A stretch of DNA of 9,328 nt from Clostridia bacterium (GTDB lineage Bacteria; Bacillota_A; Clostridia; Oscillospirales; CAG-272). Shown piece by piece: positions 1 through 6,813 of this stretch. The stretch covers positions 1-9,328 of the forward strand of contig JAFTRT010000196.1 in NCBI GenBank assembly GCA_017462145.1. Reading direction: 5' to 3'. Position numbers and translations under genes: made by a program. The notes under the pieces are model-generated. The model was not told the origin of the DNA and did no database searches. It saw only the letters and a list, made by a program, of their open reading frames with translations. Positions within the stretch are counted from its first letter, which is position 1. Each line of letters opens with the position of its first letter.

Positions 1-741
1 AACGATCATCTGCATGATTCCATGGAGCCGGACGGATATTTGGACGATCCTCTGTTGGATTTGGGCGAGTTTTACCGTTATGCCTACGAGCCGGAGTATA
101 TTTTCGGCAAAGCCTTGGAGAAAATGGAGCTGCACGAGGTTTATGCCTTATATAGCGACAGCTTGACCTCCGAGGGGTGTTTGATGATCTATTACGTGAC
201 CGATTGGGGCGATTTCATCTTGTGTTTGGAAACGACTAACGCCTATGCCCTCCATCAGATGTTTCTGTTTCCTTTTGCGGATTACAACCGCATCATTTGC
301 CAGCGGAGAAATGAATATGAGGCGGCGTATTTAGAAAGCATCTCGGATCCGTCGGCAGAGATCGTTCATACAACCGTTCGCTCGTGGATCTGCTTTCAGG
401 GGTTGATGACCGGTGCTGAACTTCGCTTTTACCATTGGGAGGAAATGCGAGCACAACTGGAGAGCAGCGATGATTGGAGACAGCACACGCCGAAAACTTC
501 CGATCTTTATACGTGGGGTGGCAAAAAGACTGAACCTGTAGAGACTCCTGTGTGGGCGATCAATGCGGCAGCATCGAATGATGAAGGCGAGACAACGGAG
601 CCTCCGTTGGGGACGTCTGCCAAAAATCCCGTTTCTCCATGGATTTGGGGCATTTCTTTGACCGTGCTGTTTACCGCCGCTGTGGCTGTGTCCTTCTTCT
701 TGGGAACCAAGCGAGGGAAACAAAGCGTGAAGCAAACATAA
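1..741 (+). CDS. Hypothetical protein with C-terminal membrane anchor (5' end outside window)
   Basis: I do not recognise this protein. The frame is open from base 1, so the gene probably starts upstream. The first visible ATG, at 22, has no convincing Shine-Dalgarno sequence and is unlikely to be the real start. Counting from that ATG, residues 1-165 are rich in acidic and aromatic residues and look like a folded soluble domain. Residues 166-205 are a polar linker rich in Pro, Thr and Glu. Residues 207-228 form one hydrophobic helix starting WIWGISLTVLF, followed by a basic tail (TKRGK). The positive-inside rule suggests that the tail is cytoplasmic and the large domain outside, which would need a signal peptide in the unseen 5' part. 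A tail-anchored cytoplasmic protein is the alternative. The lipoprotein gene follows 86 bp downstream on the same strand, so the two may be cotranscribed. No function is assigned. Confidence 0.7.
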   Translation, partial: NDHLHDSMEPDGYLDDPLLDLGEFYRYAYEPEYIFGKALEKMELHEVYALYSDSLTSEGCLMIYYVTDWGDFILCLETTNAYALHQMFLFPFADYNRIICQRRNEYEAAYLESISDPSAEIVHTTVRSWICFQGLMTGAELRFYHWEEMRAQLESSDDWRQHTPKTSDLYTWGGKKTEPVETPVWAINAAASNDEGETTEPPLGTSAKNPVSPWIWGISLTVLFTAAVAVSFFLGTKRGKQSVKQT

Positions 742-813
742 CCTTTGCGGCATGAGGTGGTTACTTCATGGGCAAATGGTTGGATATCAGGGTCTTTGCA
801 CGCAATGGACGAG

Positions 814-820
814 AAAGGAG
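814..820 (+). promoter_or_regulatory. Ribosome binding site of the lipoprotein gene
   Basis: AAAGGAG sits 7 nt before the ATG at 828 and decides that start. The longer reading frame from ATG 768 has a weaker GAGGTGG upstream. It would put 20 polar and charged residues in front of an otherwise perfect lipoprotein signal peptide. Confidence 0.75.
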
Positions 821-827
821 TACCATC

Positions 828-1571
828 ATGAGAAAAATATCTTTTTTCCTTGTGTTTTTGCTGATGTTTTCTTTGACAGCTTGTTACGGAACGGGGGCAG
901 AGACGACGGCCGCAGAGACGACGACTCCGTTCGATACGCCATACTGCCCGATTTTTTACAAATTTGCCACCATTGAGGATATGGAGACCTATTTGACCAC
1001 AAAATCTCAAAACGAGGCGGATTATTCCAAAAAACCGATTCCATTCAATGGGATGAGCCCCGACTCGCCTGCCGGAATCATTGCCAATTACCCGTATGTA
1101 TCGGTCAGCCGCATTTTCTCGCTGGATGAGAGCTTATTTGAATCCAAATATATCGGTTTTTCCGATCACGATACCAAAAACGGGCATGTTTTCTTATACC
1201 GCTTGGATACACTCTACCTGCAAGTGTTTACCTTGAGAGAGGGGGATTCTTCCGTGAAAGCGGAAGCCTTGCCCGATGTGGGAGAAGATCAGATCAAACG
1301 GGATTTTTCGGGCTTTGAGATTCTTTACACCGTAGAGGAAGGGGTCAAACGGGAAGCGATCTTCCTGTTGGGAGCGTATACCGTAACGATTCGACCTGCG
1401 TTTGTGATGGATGAGGCTGCTCATCCTGCGGCGTATCAAGACTTTTTGACCAATCCCCGCACGGCATTTTTGGCACGGCTCTTCTCGGATGATGACACCG
1501 TGGTGCAATCGGCGGTGGATGAAATGCTTGTGCGGTTGGAGCAGACCGACGGAACCGAAGCTGCCGCCTAA
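828..1571 (+). CDS. Putative lipoprotein of unknown function
   Basis: A 247-residue protein exported as a lipoprotein. It has a short basic n-region (MRK), a hydrophobic core (ISFFLVFLLMFS) and a lipobox LTAC with the lipidated cysteine at residue 19. The cysteine is followed by a Thr/Ala/Glu-rich flexible tether (about residues 20-36, with a TTAAETTT stretch), which is common in surface lipoproteins of clostridia. The remaining 210 residues look like a mixed alpha/beta globular domain. I recognise no catalytic motif or family. It may be cotranscribed with the membrane-anchored protein upstream, which suggests a pair acting at the cell envelope; that pairing is an inference from position only. 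Transcription probably ends at the hairpins that follow the stop codon. Confidence 0.85.
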   Translation: MRKISFFLVFLLMFSLTACYGTGAETTAAETTTPFDTPYCPIFYKFATIEDMETYLTTKSQNEADYSKKPIPFNGMSPDSPAGIIANYPYVSVSRIFSLDESLFESKYIGFSDHDTKNGHVFLYRLDTLYLQVFTLREGDSSVKAEALPDVGEDQIKRDFSGFEILYTVEEGVKREAIFLLGAYTVTIRPAFVMDEAAHPAAYQDFLTNPRTAFLARLFSDDDTVVQSAVDEMLVRLEQTDGTEAAA

Positions 1572-1584
1572 ACAAGAGCGGAAT

Positions 1585-1608
1585 CCCCGGGGGCCAGCCC
1601 CCAAGGGG
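1585..1608. repeat. GC-rich hairpin in the convergent gap
   Basis: An inverted repeat: CCCC (1585-1588) and GGGGG (1589-1593), loop CCAG, CCCCC (1598-1602), a 2-nt AA bulge, then GGGG (1605-1608). It folds as a nearly continuous 9-bp GC stem 14 bp after the lipoprotein stop codon. No T-run follows on either strand, so it is not a textbook intrinsic terminator. It could assist termination or protect the 3' end of the transcript. Confidence 0.5.
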
Positions 1609-1623
1609 TGTCCCAACAGAGCA

Positions 1624-1659
1624 ACAGCCCCGACGGCATTTTTGTGCCGTCGGGGCTGT
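1624..1659. terminator. Bidirectional terminator-like hairpin between convergent genes
   Basis: A perfect 15-bp inverted repeat: left arm 1624-1638 (ACAGCCCCGACGGCA), 6-nt loop TTTTTG (1639-1644), right arm 1645-1659. It lies between the ends of the plus-strand lipoprotein gene and the minus-strand fakA-like gene, where a shared terminator is expected. On neither strand is it followed by a good U-tract: GTGGGTTTGGG on plus, TGCTCTGTTGGG on minus. Termination is therefore inferred from position and stem strength. Confidence 0.65.
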
Positions 1660-1670
1660 GTGGGTTTGGG

Positions 1671-3296
1671 TTATTCAACCGAAATGATATAATCGTAGAG
1701 GGGTTGGCCGCCTGCGATCACGGTCAGTTCCGCATCGGCGGAATGCTCGCGGATGATGGCCTCGGTTTTCATGGCCTCTTCCTCGGTGACGTCCTCACCG
1801 TAGAACAGGGTGATAAAGGAGGCATCGGCCATGGAATCGGCCAGCTTGCGGATGCAATCGGCAGAGCTGTCTGCCACGCACTCGATGTTGCCGTCCTTCA
1901 GTCCAAGCATCTGTCCGTCGGCGATCTTTTCGCCCTCGATGGTGGTGCTTCTGACCGCATGGGTCACCGACATACTGACTACGTGACTGATGGCATCGTT
2001 CATCAACGCCTCGTTCTCCTCGGGGGATGCCTCGCCGTCAAAGGCAATCATGGCGGAAAGTCCCTGGGGAACGCTCTTGGTGTTCATGACCACCACCTGT
2101 CTGTCCTTGATCAGCTTGGCGGCCTGCATGGCAACCATATAAATATTCTTATTATTGGGGAGCACGTAAACGATCTCGGCAGGTGTCATATTGACAGCGT
2201 CGATGATGTTTTGCGTGGAGGGATTCATGGTCTGGCCTCCGTGGATCACACGGTCGGCACCCAGATCACGGAAGGTCTCGGTAATGCCTGCGCCCATGCA
2301 GATGGCCACAAAGCCGTACTGCTTTTCGGGGGCAGCCACTTTGACCTCGGGCTTGCTGTCCTCCACCAGATTGGAGTGCTGAATTCTCATATTTTCGATC
2401 TTCACCATGGTCAGCATTCCGTATTCACCTGCTTTTTCCAGTACCAGGCCGGGATGCTCGGTGTGCACGTGGAGTTTGATGATGGTCTCATCCTCTACAA
2501 AGACCACGCTGTCACCGATGCTGCAAACAAAGGAATGAAGCTCCTCGGCGTGTTCCTCGCCCTGAAATTCTTCCTTCTTTTCGGTGATACACTCGGTACA
2601 GTAGGGATAGGTGATGCTGTCGGTATCAAACTCGGAGAAATCGGCCTCGGTCATCTCGCTCTGCTCTACCAACAGGGCAACGGGCTCGTTTTTCATAGCC
2701 GCCCACATACCGTTGAGGATGGTGACAAAACCGCAACCGCCGGCATCCACCACGCCAACCTCCTTGAGAACGGGAAGCTGGTCGGGGGTCTTGGCCAATG
2801 CATCCTCCGCAGCCTCCACTACGTAGCCGAACAGGGCGGTCATATCCTCCCCAAAGCGGCCGTCCTCCACAGCTTCCTCGGCGGCCTCGGCGCTCTTGCG
2901 CATGACGGTCAGAATAGTGCCCTCGGTGGGATTCATTACCGCACGGTAAGCATCGTCGGTTCCTTTGCGAAACGCCTTTGCCAACAGGGCACAATCCGCA
3001 TCCTCATGCTCTTTGAAGGTCTTATAAACGCCTCGGAAGAAGAGGGAGAGAATGGCACCCGAGTTTCCTCTGGCAGAGCGCAGGATCCCGTAGGACGCCT
3101 CTTTGGCGTAAACGCCGAGATGCTCTGCGGGCTTGGTGATCTTCTTGACCGCCGTCACGGTGAGGGTCATATTGATACCCGTGTCGCCGTCCGGAACGGG
3201 GAAGATGTTCATATTGTTGATCTTGATTTTGTTGTTATCCATGGCGTTGGCCGCAGATACGAACATTTCATGTAACAGGTGTCCGTTTAGTTTCAT
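1671..3296 (-). CDS. fakA: FakA/YloV-like fatty acid kinase (DAK2 / DhaL-domain protein)
   Basis: This 541-residue protein has the usual length and architecture of FakA. FakA phosphorylates a fatty acid held by a FakB (DegV-type) carrier, giving acyl-phosphate for phospholipid synthesis through PlsX/PlsY. Residues 1-200 form the DhaL-type ATP-binding domain, with the Mg-binding motif PDGDTGINM at 35-43 (D36, D38), the phosphate-contacting RGNSGAI at 76-82 and GVVDAGGCGF at 181-190. The middle domain has YCTE (232-235) and HVHTEHPG (276-283); in studied FakA proteins a histidine in this motif is essential for phosphoryl transfer. The rest is the C-terminal DegV-like domain that docks the carrier. 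The ribosome site (AGAGAGG) lies inside the end of the preceding DegV gene, and only 3 bp separate the two, so they are probably translationally coupled. Its partner being next door supports FakA over a generic dihydroxyacetone kinase. No experimental proof of substrate. Confidence 0.9.
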   Translation of the reverse strand: MKLNGHLLHEMFVSAANAMDNNKIKINNMNIFPVPDGDTGINMTLTVTAVKKITKPAEHLGVYAKEASYGILRSARGNSGAILSLFFRGVYKTFKEHEDADCALLAKAFRKGTDDAYRAVMNPTEGTILTVMRKSAEAAEEAVEDGRFGEDMTALFGYVVEAAEDALAKTPDQLPVLKEVGVVDAGGCGFVTILNGMWAAMKNEPVALLVEQSEMTEADFSEFDTDSITYPYCTECITEKKEEFQGEEHAEELHSFVCSIGDSVVFVEDETIIKLHVHTEHPGLVLEKAGEYGMLTMVKIENMRIQHSNLVEDSKPEVKVAAPEKQYGFVAICMGAGITETFRDLGADRVIHGGQTMNPSTQNIIDAVNMTPAEIVYVLPNNKNIYMVAMQAAKLIKDRQVVVMNTKSVPQGLSAMIAFDGEASPEENEALMNDAISHVVSMSVTHAVRSTTIEGEKIADGQMLGLKDGNIECVADSSADCIRKLADSMADASFITLFYGEDVTEEEAMKTEAIIREHSADAELTVIAGGQPLYDYIISVE

Positions 3297-3299
3297 AGA

Positions 3300-4163
3300 T
3301 TACCTCTCTGTACCGAGATAGAATACGGCCAAGGTGCCGGGACCGGAATGTGCCCCGATGACAGCACCGGTGTAGCCGATGCGGACTTCCTTGACACCAA
3401 GCTCCTTTTGCAGTCGTCCTGCCAAATACTCTGCATCCTCGATGCAGTCGCCGTGGCAGATATACATGACCTGCTCTGCGGGGGCAATCGCACCCTTGGC
3501 GGTCTTATCAAACAGGGCATTCACAGAGGCACGTCTGCCTCTTACCGTACCCACCTTGACCAACCGACCCTCGTCATCCACATGCATGACGGGCTTGATG
3601 CTCAACATAGTGCCGATGACAGCGGTTGCGGTGCTGACCCGTCCGCCTCTCTTCAAGAAGAACAGATCATTGACGGTGAATTGGTGGCAAAGATGGGGGA
3701 TCGCATCGTTGACGTAGGCGTAGGTTTCCTCCAGGGTTGATCCGGCCTTTTGCTTTTGAGCGGCCAGATAGACCAACAGACCTTGGCCTAAAGAGGCACA
3801 TTTGGTGTCTACAGTCAAAACGGTGCGGCCGGGATACTGAGCGGCGGCTTCCTCTGCGGCCAGCCGTCCTGCGGCGTAGGTTCCGCTGAGTGCGGAAGAG
3901 AAGCCCATGTAGAGAACGTCCTTACCCTCTGCCAACAGGTTGCAAAAGACTTGAGAGAAGCGTTCCATATTGATGGCAGCGGTGGTGATGGTTTCCTTTT
4001 GACGAAGCCGCTCGTAGAAGGACTTGATGTCCACCTCTCGGTTTTCTACGGGCTCCTTGCCCTCAAAGACGACGGAAAGATCCAGCATCACAACGCCAAG
4101 CTCTTCGGCCTCCGCAACGGTCAGGTCGGTGGAGGACTCGGTTACGATTACATAAGAATTCAT
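3300..4163 (-). CDS. DegV-family fatty-acid-binding protein (FakB-like)
   Basis: A 287-residue DegV-family protein, normal family length. DegV/FakB proteins bind one fatty acid and present it to the kinase FakA. The N-terminus has VTESSTDL (7-14), the position of the usual DSTCDL-like motif. TTAAIN (60-65) stands where many family members have a TSQPS-like motif. FSSALSGTY (88-96) holds the conserved Ser (S93), KRGGRVS is at 171-177, and IGAHSGPGTL (269-278) carries H272. In characterised FakB proteins a Thr, a Ser and a His at these sites hold the carboxylate, and all three are present here. I chose the ATG at 4161-4163, with AAAGGA about 10 nt upstream. A further upstream ATG (4202) would add 13 residues with no ribosome site. 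The next gene, fakA, follows after 3 bp. The ligand preference (saturated or unsaturated) cannot be read from sequence. Confidence 0.9.
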   Translation of the reverse strand: MNSYVIVTESSTDLTVAEAEELGVVMLDLSVVFEGKEPVENREVDIKSFYERLRQKETITTAAINMERFSQVFCNLLAEGKDVLYMGFSSALSGTYAAGRLAAEEAAAQYPGRTVLTVDTKCASLGQGLLVYLAAQKQKAGSTLEETYAYVNDAIPHLCHQFTVNDLFFLKRGGRVSTATAVIGTMLSIKPVMHVDDEGRLVKVGTVRGRRASVNALFDKTAKGAIAPAEQVMYICHGDCIEDAEYLAGRLQKELGVKEVRIGYTGAVIGAHSGPGTLAVFYLGTER

Positions 4164-4180
4164 AGGTAGTAGTTCCTTTC

Positions 4181-4190
4181 GTTTGCAAAC
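4181..4190. promoter_or_regulatory. Perfect 10-bp palindrome in the leader of the DegV/fakA pair
   Basis: GTTTGCAAAC is a perfect palindrome immediately upstream of the DegV ribosome binding site. It is a plausible operator or translation-linked element, but a 10-bp palindrome can also occur by chance. I found no clear promoter for the DegV gene nearby. Confidence 0.3.
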
Positions 4191-4212
4191 ACAAAGCATC
4201 ATTGCGGCATCA

Positions 4213-4260
4213 AAACCGCTTTTGGGAGAGCCGTGCTTGGGAAAACACGGACGGCGGTTT
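4213..4260 (-). terminator. Nested hairpin after the fatty-acid ligase gene (possible partial terminator)
   Basis: Nested inverted repeats just past the ligase stop codon. The outer arms are AAACCGC (4213-4219) and GCGGTTT (4254-4260). The inner arms are CCGTG (4231-4235) and CACGG (4246-4250). Read on the minus strand, the outer stem ends in GCGGTTTTG, giving only a short U-run. It may end or attenuate transcription between the ligase and the DegV-fakA pair. It may also only separate or stabilise mRNA segments, since no obvious new promoter follows. Confidence 0.45.
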
Positions 4261-6034
4261 ATTTGACCAAATGACGCTTGATCTTTCTGGACGTCGTCTT
4301 TTCAAACTCGGTAGGTCTCAACTCTACCAGCTTCACGTGCTTATGGGAGGGCAGGCGTTTGTTCATACTGTGGATAGACTTTTCAATGCTTGCCTTGATG
4401 GTTTCCATGGAGGTGCCGTCGGGGTATTTGGTGAAATCGGGATAGATGATGGCGGTCAGATTGACGGTGGAGCCGCTCTGACGGCCGACGACCACGCACT
4501 CTGCGATGGTGTCGATATCGCCCAAATATTCCTCAATCTCCTCGGGGAAGATGTTCTTTCCGTTTTCCAGTACGATGACGGTCTTGAGTCGGCCTGTGAT
4601 ATAAACGTAGCCGTCGTCATCCATATAGGCCATATCGCCTGTGCGGAACCAGCCGTCGATGGTAAAGGCATCGTGATTGGCCTCGGGATTGTTATAGTAA
4701 CCCAACATCACGTTATCGCCCTTGATCTGAAGCTCGCCCTCGGGATAACCGCTTGAGTGGACTCCTGTTTGCTCAATCCGGCACTGACAGCAGTTAACAG
4801 CGGGGCCGACAGAGCCGTAACGTCTTGCATAGTAAGGCGTTACGCAGGTCAGAGGTGCGCACTCGGTGATACCGAAGCCCTCGTAAATGGAGATGCCGAT
4901 ATTTTCAAAGAAGGCGATCATTTTGGGGTTTAGTGCCGCACCGCCGCAGATGATCTTTTCCAATCTGCCGCCGAAGGCATTCTGCACGTCCGCAAAAATG
5001 GCACTTCTCTTATCCAATCCCACGGTACGCATGGCGTTGGAGGCACCCAGACCCAAGCGCAGAATCTTATCTCTGCCCGTCTTTTTGGCCTCGGACCAGA
5101 TCTTTTTATACATAGTATAGACGAAGAGGGGAACCAGCACCAGACCCGTAGGCTTGAAAAGCTGGAAGTTTTTGAGTACGTGGGTCAGAGAGTCTTTGAT
5201 ACAGACGTGGATACCCAGATCCAGCTCGGCCAACATGATGGCAAGCTCGTAGGTGTGGTGAACGGGAAGAACCGAAACCACCACGTCGTCGGGGTTAAAG
5301 TCAACGGCATCCAAAGCGGCGTTGACCACAGAGAAGATATTCTTTTGGCTGAGCATCACGCACTTGCTGGTGCCCGTGGTACCGGAGGTAAAGAGCATTT
5401 CTGCCAAAGCGTCCCGATTGGTGACGGGGGGCAGGGCATAGCCGTCCTTGACGGCCTGCTTGCCCTTGGCCAACAGGTCGGAGAAGGGAACGATCTTCTC
5501 TCCCACCTCATTGGCATCGGGAGCCACGGGAACGAAGAGAGAAAGGCTCTTATGGTTCTTTTGTGCGTTGGCAAACTTTCCGTTAAAGGAAGCGGAGTAA
5601 ACGATGACGTCGGCATCGACGCTTTCCAAAAAGGCCTCGATCACGCTGATTTCCAACTCACGGTCCATGGGGATTGCCACACTGCCGGAGGACAGGGTGC
5701 CCAAATAGGCAGAGGACCAATAGATGCTGTTTTCACCGATGATAGCAACCCGTTTGCCTGCATAGCCCAAGGCGGAGAGACCTGCGGCAAAACGCAGGAT
5801 CATCTTACCGTAATCCCGATAGGTGATCTCCTTGACCTGTCTTCTTTCTCCAAAATAGGAAAAAGCAATGCGGTCGCCGTGGCGTACGATGATGCGATAC
5901 AGATCGGCAGCATCGTTGACACGGACGTGAAGCCGCTTGGTCTTGGGCTTATAATAGGTTTTGACCGAACGAGGCTTTTCAATCACCTTGTCTTCTTTTT
6001 TCTTTCCAAAGGGTAATTTTTCCGTCAACTTCAT
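4259..6034 (-). CDS. Long-chain fatty-acid AMP ligase (acyl-CoA/acyl-ACP synthetase, AMP-binding family)
   Basis: A 591-residue ANL-superfamily adenylate-forming enzyme, related to long-chain acyl-CoA synthetases. It activates a fatty acid with ATP to acyl-AMP and then passes the acyl group to CoA or possibly ACP. Motifs in order: P-loop TSGTTGTSK (216-224); YEGFGITECAP (384-394), which binds adenine and the carboxylate; GWFRTGD (461-467) with the ribose-binding Asp; the hinge region GRLKTVIVLENGKN (481-494); and near the C-terminus TTSRKIKR (580-587), whose K584 matches the catalytic lysine of the adenylation step. The first 35 residues are highly basic (GKKKEDK, KPKTKR) and could aid membrane contact; no transmembrane helix is seen. 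It starts 25 bp after the MarR gene, with AAGGATGG upstream, so the two are an operon. Acyl-CoA ligase and acyl-ACP synthetase cannot be separated by sequence inspection. Confidence 0.88.
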   Translation of the reverse strand: MKLTEKLPFGKKKEDKVIEKPRSVKTYYKPKTKRLHVRVNDAADLYRIIVRHGDRIAFSYFGERRQVKEITYRDYGKMILRFAAGLSALGYAGKRVAIIGENSIYWSSAYLGTLSSGSVAIPMDRELEISVIEAFLESVDADVIVYSASFNGKFANAQKNHKSLSLFVPVAPDANEVGEKIVPFSDLLAKGKQAVKDGYALPPVTNRDALAEMLFTSGTTGTSKCVMLSQKNIFSVVNAALDAVDFNPDDVVVSVLPVHHTYELAIMLAELDLGIHVCIKDSLTHVLKNFQLFKPTGLVLVPLFVYTMYKKIWSEAKKTGRDKILRLGLGASNAMRTVGLDKRSAIFADVQNAFGGRLEKIICGGAALNPKMIAFFENIGISIYEGFGITECAPLTCVTPYYARRYGSVGPAVNCCQCRIEQTGVHSSGYPEGELQIKGDNVMLGYYNNPEANHDAFTIDGWFRTGDMAYMDDDGYVYITGRLKTVIVLENGKNIFPEEIEEYLGDIDTIAECVVVGRQSGSTVNLTAIIYPDFTKYPDGTSMETIKASIEKSIHSMNKRLPSHKHVKLVELRPTEFEKTTSRKIKRHLVK

Positions 6035-6059
6035 GACATCATACCATCCTTATGTTTAT

Positions 6060-6581
6060 TTATGGGTTGGGATCTGACTGTGTGTGAGAGTCTAACATTC
6101 CCAGAAAATCACGGGCCGATGTGGTTGTGGGAGCATCCAACCGCTCCTCCGCTTCCTTGAGACGGTCGCAGATGAGACGGAAGGTAGCATAAAAGATGCC
6201 GATCTGTTCCTCCGGAATATCACCGCTGACAAAGCGGTTGATATACAGGACGGTCTCGTTGATCTCTTCTGCGATGCGGACACCCTCGGGGGTGAGCTTG
6301 ATCTTTTTGCGGTAGCTGCCTCTCTCGCCGGAGGGGGCATCAATGTACTGTTTTTCCGCAAGCTCTGCGATGATACGGGTGATCTGCGCACGGTCTACGT
6401 CGCACAGACGGGCAAGCTCTGCTCGTGTTACGCCGCCCGACATCCGATACAGGATGCGGATGCAATTGGTGTGTGCGCTGGCCAATCCGTAGGGGAACAT
6501 ACCCTTGTTTTTGATTTTTTGCAGACTTTTGGTCGCTGATCCGATCAGCGTACTAAAGTCTTCTAACCGATCCTTGTCCAA
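6060..6581 (-). CDS. MarR-family transcriptional regulator
   Basis: A 173-residue protein with the MarR fold. N-terminal helices for dimerisation are followed by a winged helix-turn-helix at about 51-96 (GVTRAELARLCDVDRAQITR, then a basic wing GERGSYRKKIKLT) and C-terminal dimerisation helices (about 97-147). The start codon is TTG at 6581. No in-frame ATG or GTG is well placed, and the AGGAGG is 10 nt upstream. As first gene of a block with a fatty-acid ligase, a DegV carrier and fakA, it probably represses lipid genes in response to acyl-CoA, acyl-ACP or free fatty acid. FabT of streptococci and FadR-like MarR proteins are precedents for this role, but the ligand here is an inference. It is likely autoregulated, because a candidate operator overlaps its own promoter. 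The C-terminal 20 residues (Thr/Ser/Asp-rich) look disordered. Confidence 0.88.
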   Translation of the reverse strand: MDKDRLEDFSTLIGSATKSLQKIKNKGMFPYGLASAHTNCIRILYRMSGGVTRAELARLCDVDRAQITRIIAELAEKQYIDAPSGERGSYRKKIKLTPEGVRIAEEINETVLYINRFVSGDIPEEQIGIFYATFRLICDRLKEAEERLDAPTTTSARDFLGMLDSHTQSDPNP

Positions 6582-6591
6582 GGCTTTGATC

Positions 6592-6599
6592 CCTCCTTT
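6592..6599 (-). promoter_or_regulatory. Ribosome binding site that supports the TTG start of the MarR gene
   Basis: Read on the minus strand, AAAGGAGG lies 10 nt before the TTG at 6581. It is the strongest Shine-Dalgarno sequence in the region and there is no ATG in frame near it, so TTG is the best start. Confidence 0.65.
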
Positions 6600-6627
6600 C
6601 TCAGATTGCCCACATCGTTTCGATTAT

Positions 6628-6656
6628 ATCATACTACAGAATCGTTGAGTTGTCAA
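6628..6656 (-). promoter_or_regulatory. Sigma-A type promoter of the MarR-ligase operon
   Basis: On the minus strand: -35 TTGACA (6656-6651, perfect consensus), a 17-bp spacer, and -10 TATGAT (6633-6628). Transcription would start near 6621, giving a leader of about 40 nt to the TTG start. An overlapping TATAAT (6628-6623) has a 22-bp spacing and is probably not used. Confidence 0.75.
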
Positions 6657-6657
6657 C
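6644..6657. promoter_or_regulatory. Candidate operator overlapping the MarR promoter -35
   Basis: GTTGA (6644-6648) and TCAAC (6653-6657) form an inverted repeat with a 4-bp spacer, covering the -35 box of the minus-strand promoter. Its TTGA/TCAA arms resemble the arms of operators of the MarR-type lipid regulator FabT, but the spacing differs and the arms are short. Binding by the adjacent MarR protein is an inference. Confidence 0.35.
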
Positions 6658-6709
6658 ATTTTTTTGGGAATTTCTTCATTTGTCGAAAAAAACCCCCTGT
6701 TTTGACAAC
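6649..6709. repeat. Inverted 8-bp repeats GTTGTCAA / TTGACAAC in the divergent promoter region
   Basis: GTTGTCAA at 6649-6656 recurs as its exact reverse complement TTGACAAC at 6702-6709. The first copy contains the -35 of the MarR operon. The second has no matching -10 downstream, so it is not obviously a promoter and could be a second regulator site between the two divergent transcripts. Confidence 0.4.
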
Positions 6710-6740
6710 AAAAAAACACAGGATCATCACAAATCTTCTC

Positions 6741-6769
6741 TTGCAAGCGGGGGGAGGCTGTGTTATAAT
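6741..6769 (+). promoter_or_regulatory. Sigma-A type promoter of the patatin gene
   Basis: -35 TTGCAA (6741-6746), a 17-bp spacer, and a perfect -10 TATAAT (6764-6769) preceded by TGT, making an extended TGn -10. Transcription should begin near 6776, leaving a leader of about 38 nt before the ATG at 6814. Confidence 0.8.
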
Positions 6770-6813
6770 AAGGATGAAATCCAGTGGCGAAAGCCGAACA
6801 GCGGAGGCGACGA

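Noticed and set aside
768..827. A longer N-terminus for the lipoprotein from ATG 768.
   Set aside because: It would bury the signal peptide behind 20 polar and charged residues. The ATG at 828 has a better ribosome site and a perfect lipobox.
1608..3275. A 555-codon open frame on the plus strand.
   Set aside because: It lies fully antisense to the fakA-like gene, which has clear family motifs and a ribosome site. The His/Gly-rich antisense translation has no domain and arises from codon bias.
5180..6016. A 278-codon open frame on the plus strand.
   Set aside because: It is antisense to the AMP-binding ligase, which carries all expected motifs across this stretch.
6607..6621. A tiny 4-codon frame (ATG to TGA) in the MarR leader on the minus strand.
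   Set aside because: It has no ribosome site and is too short to support as a leader peptide.
6702..6730. TTGACA at 6702 as the -35 of a plus-strand promoter.
   Set aside because: There is no -10-like sequence at 16-18 bp; the bases at the right place read CATCAC. The patatin promoter at 6741-6769 is much better.
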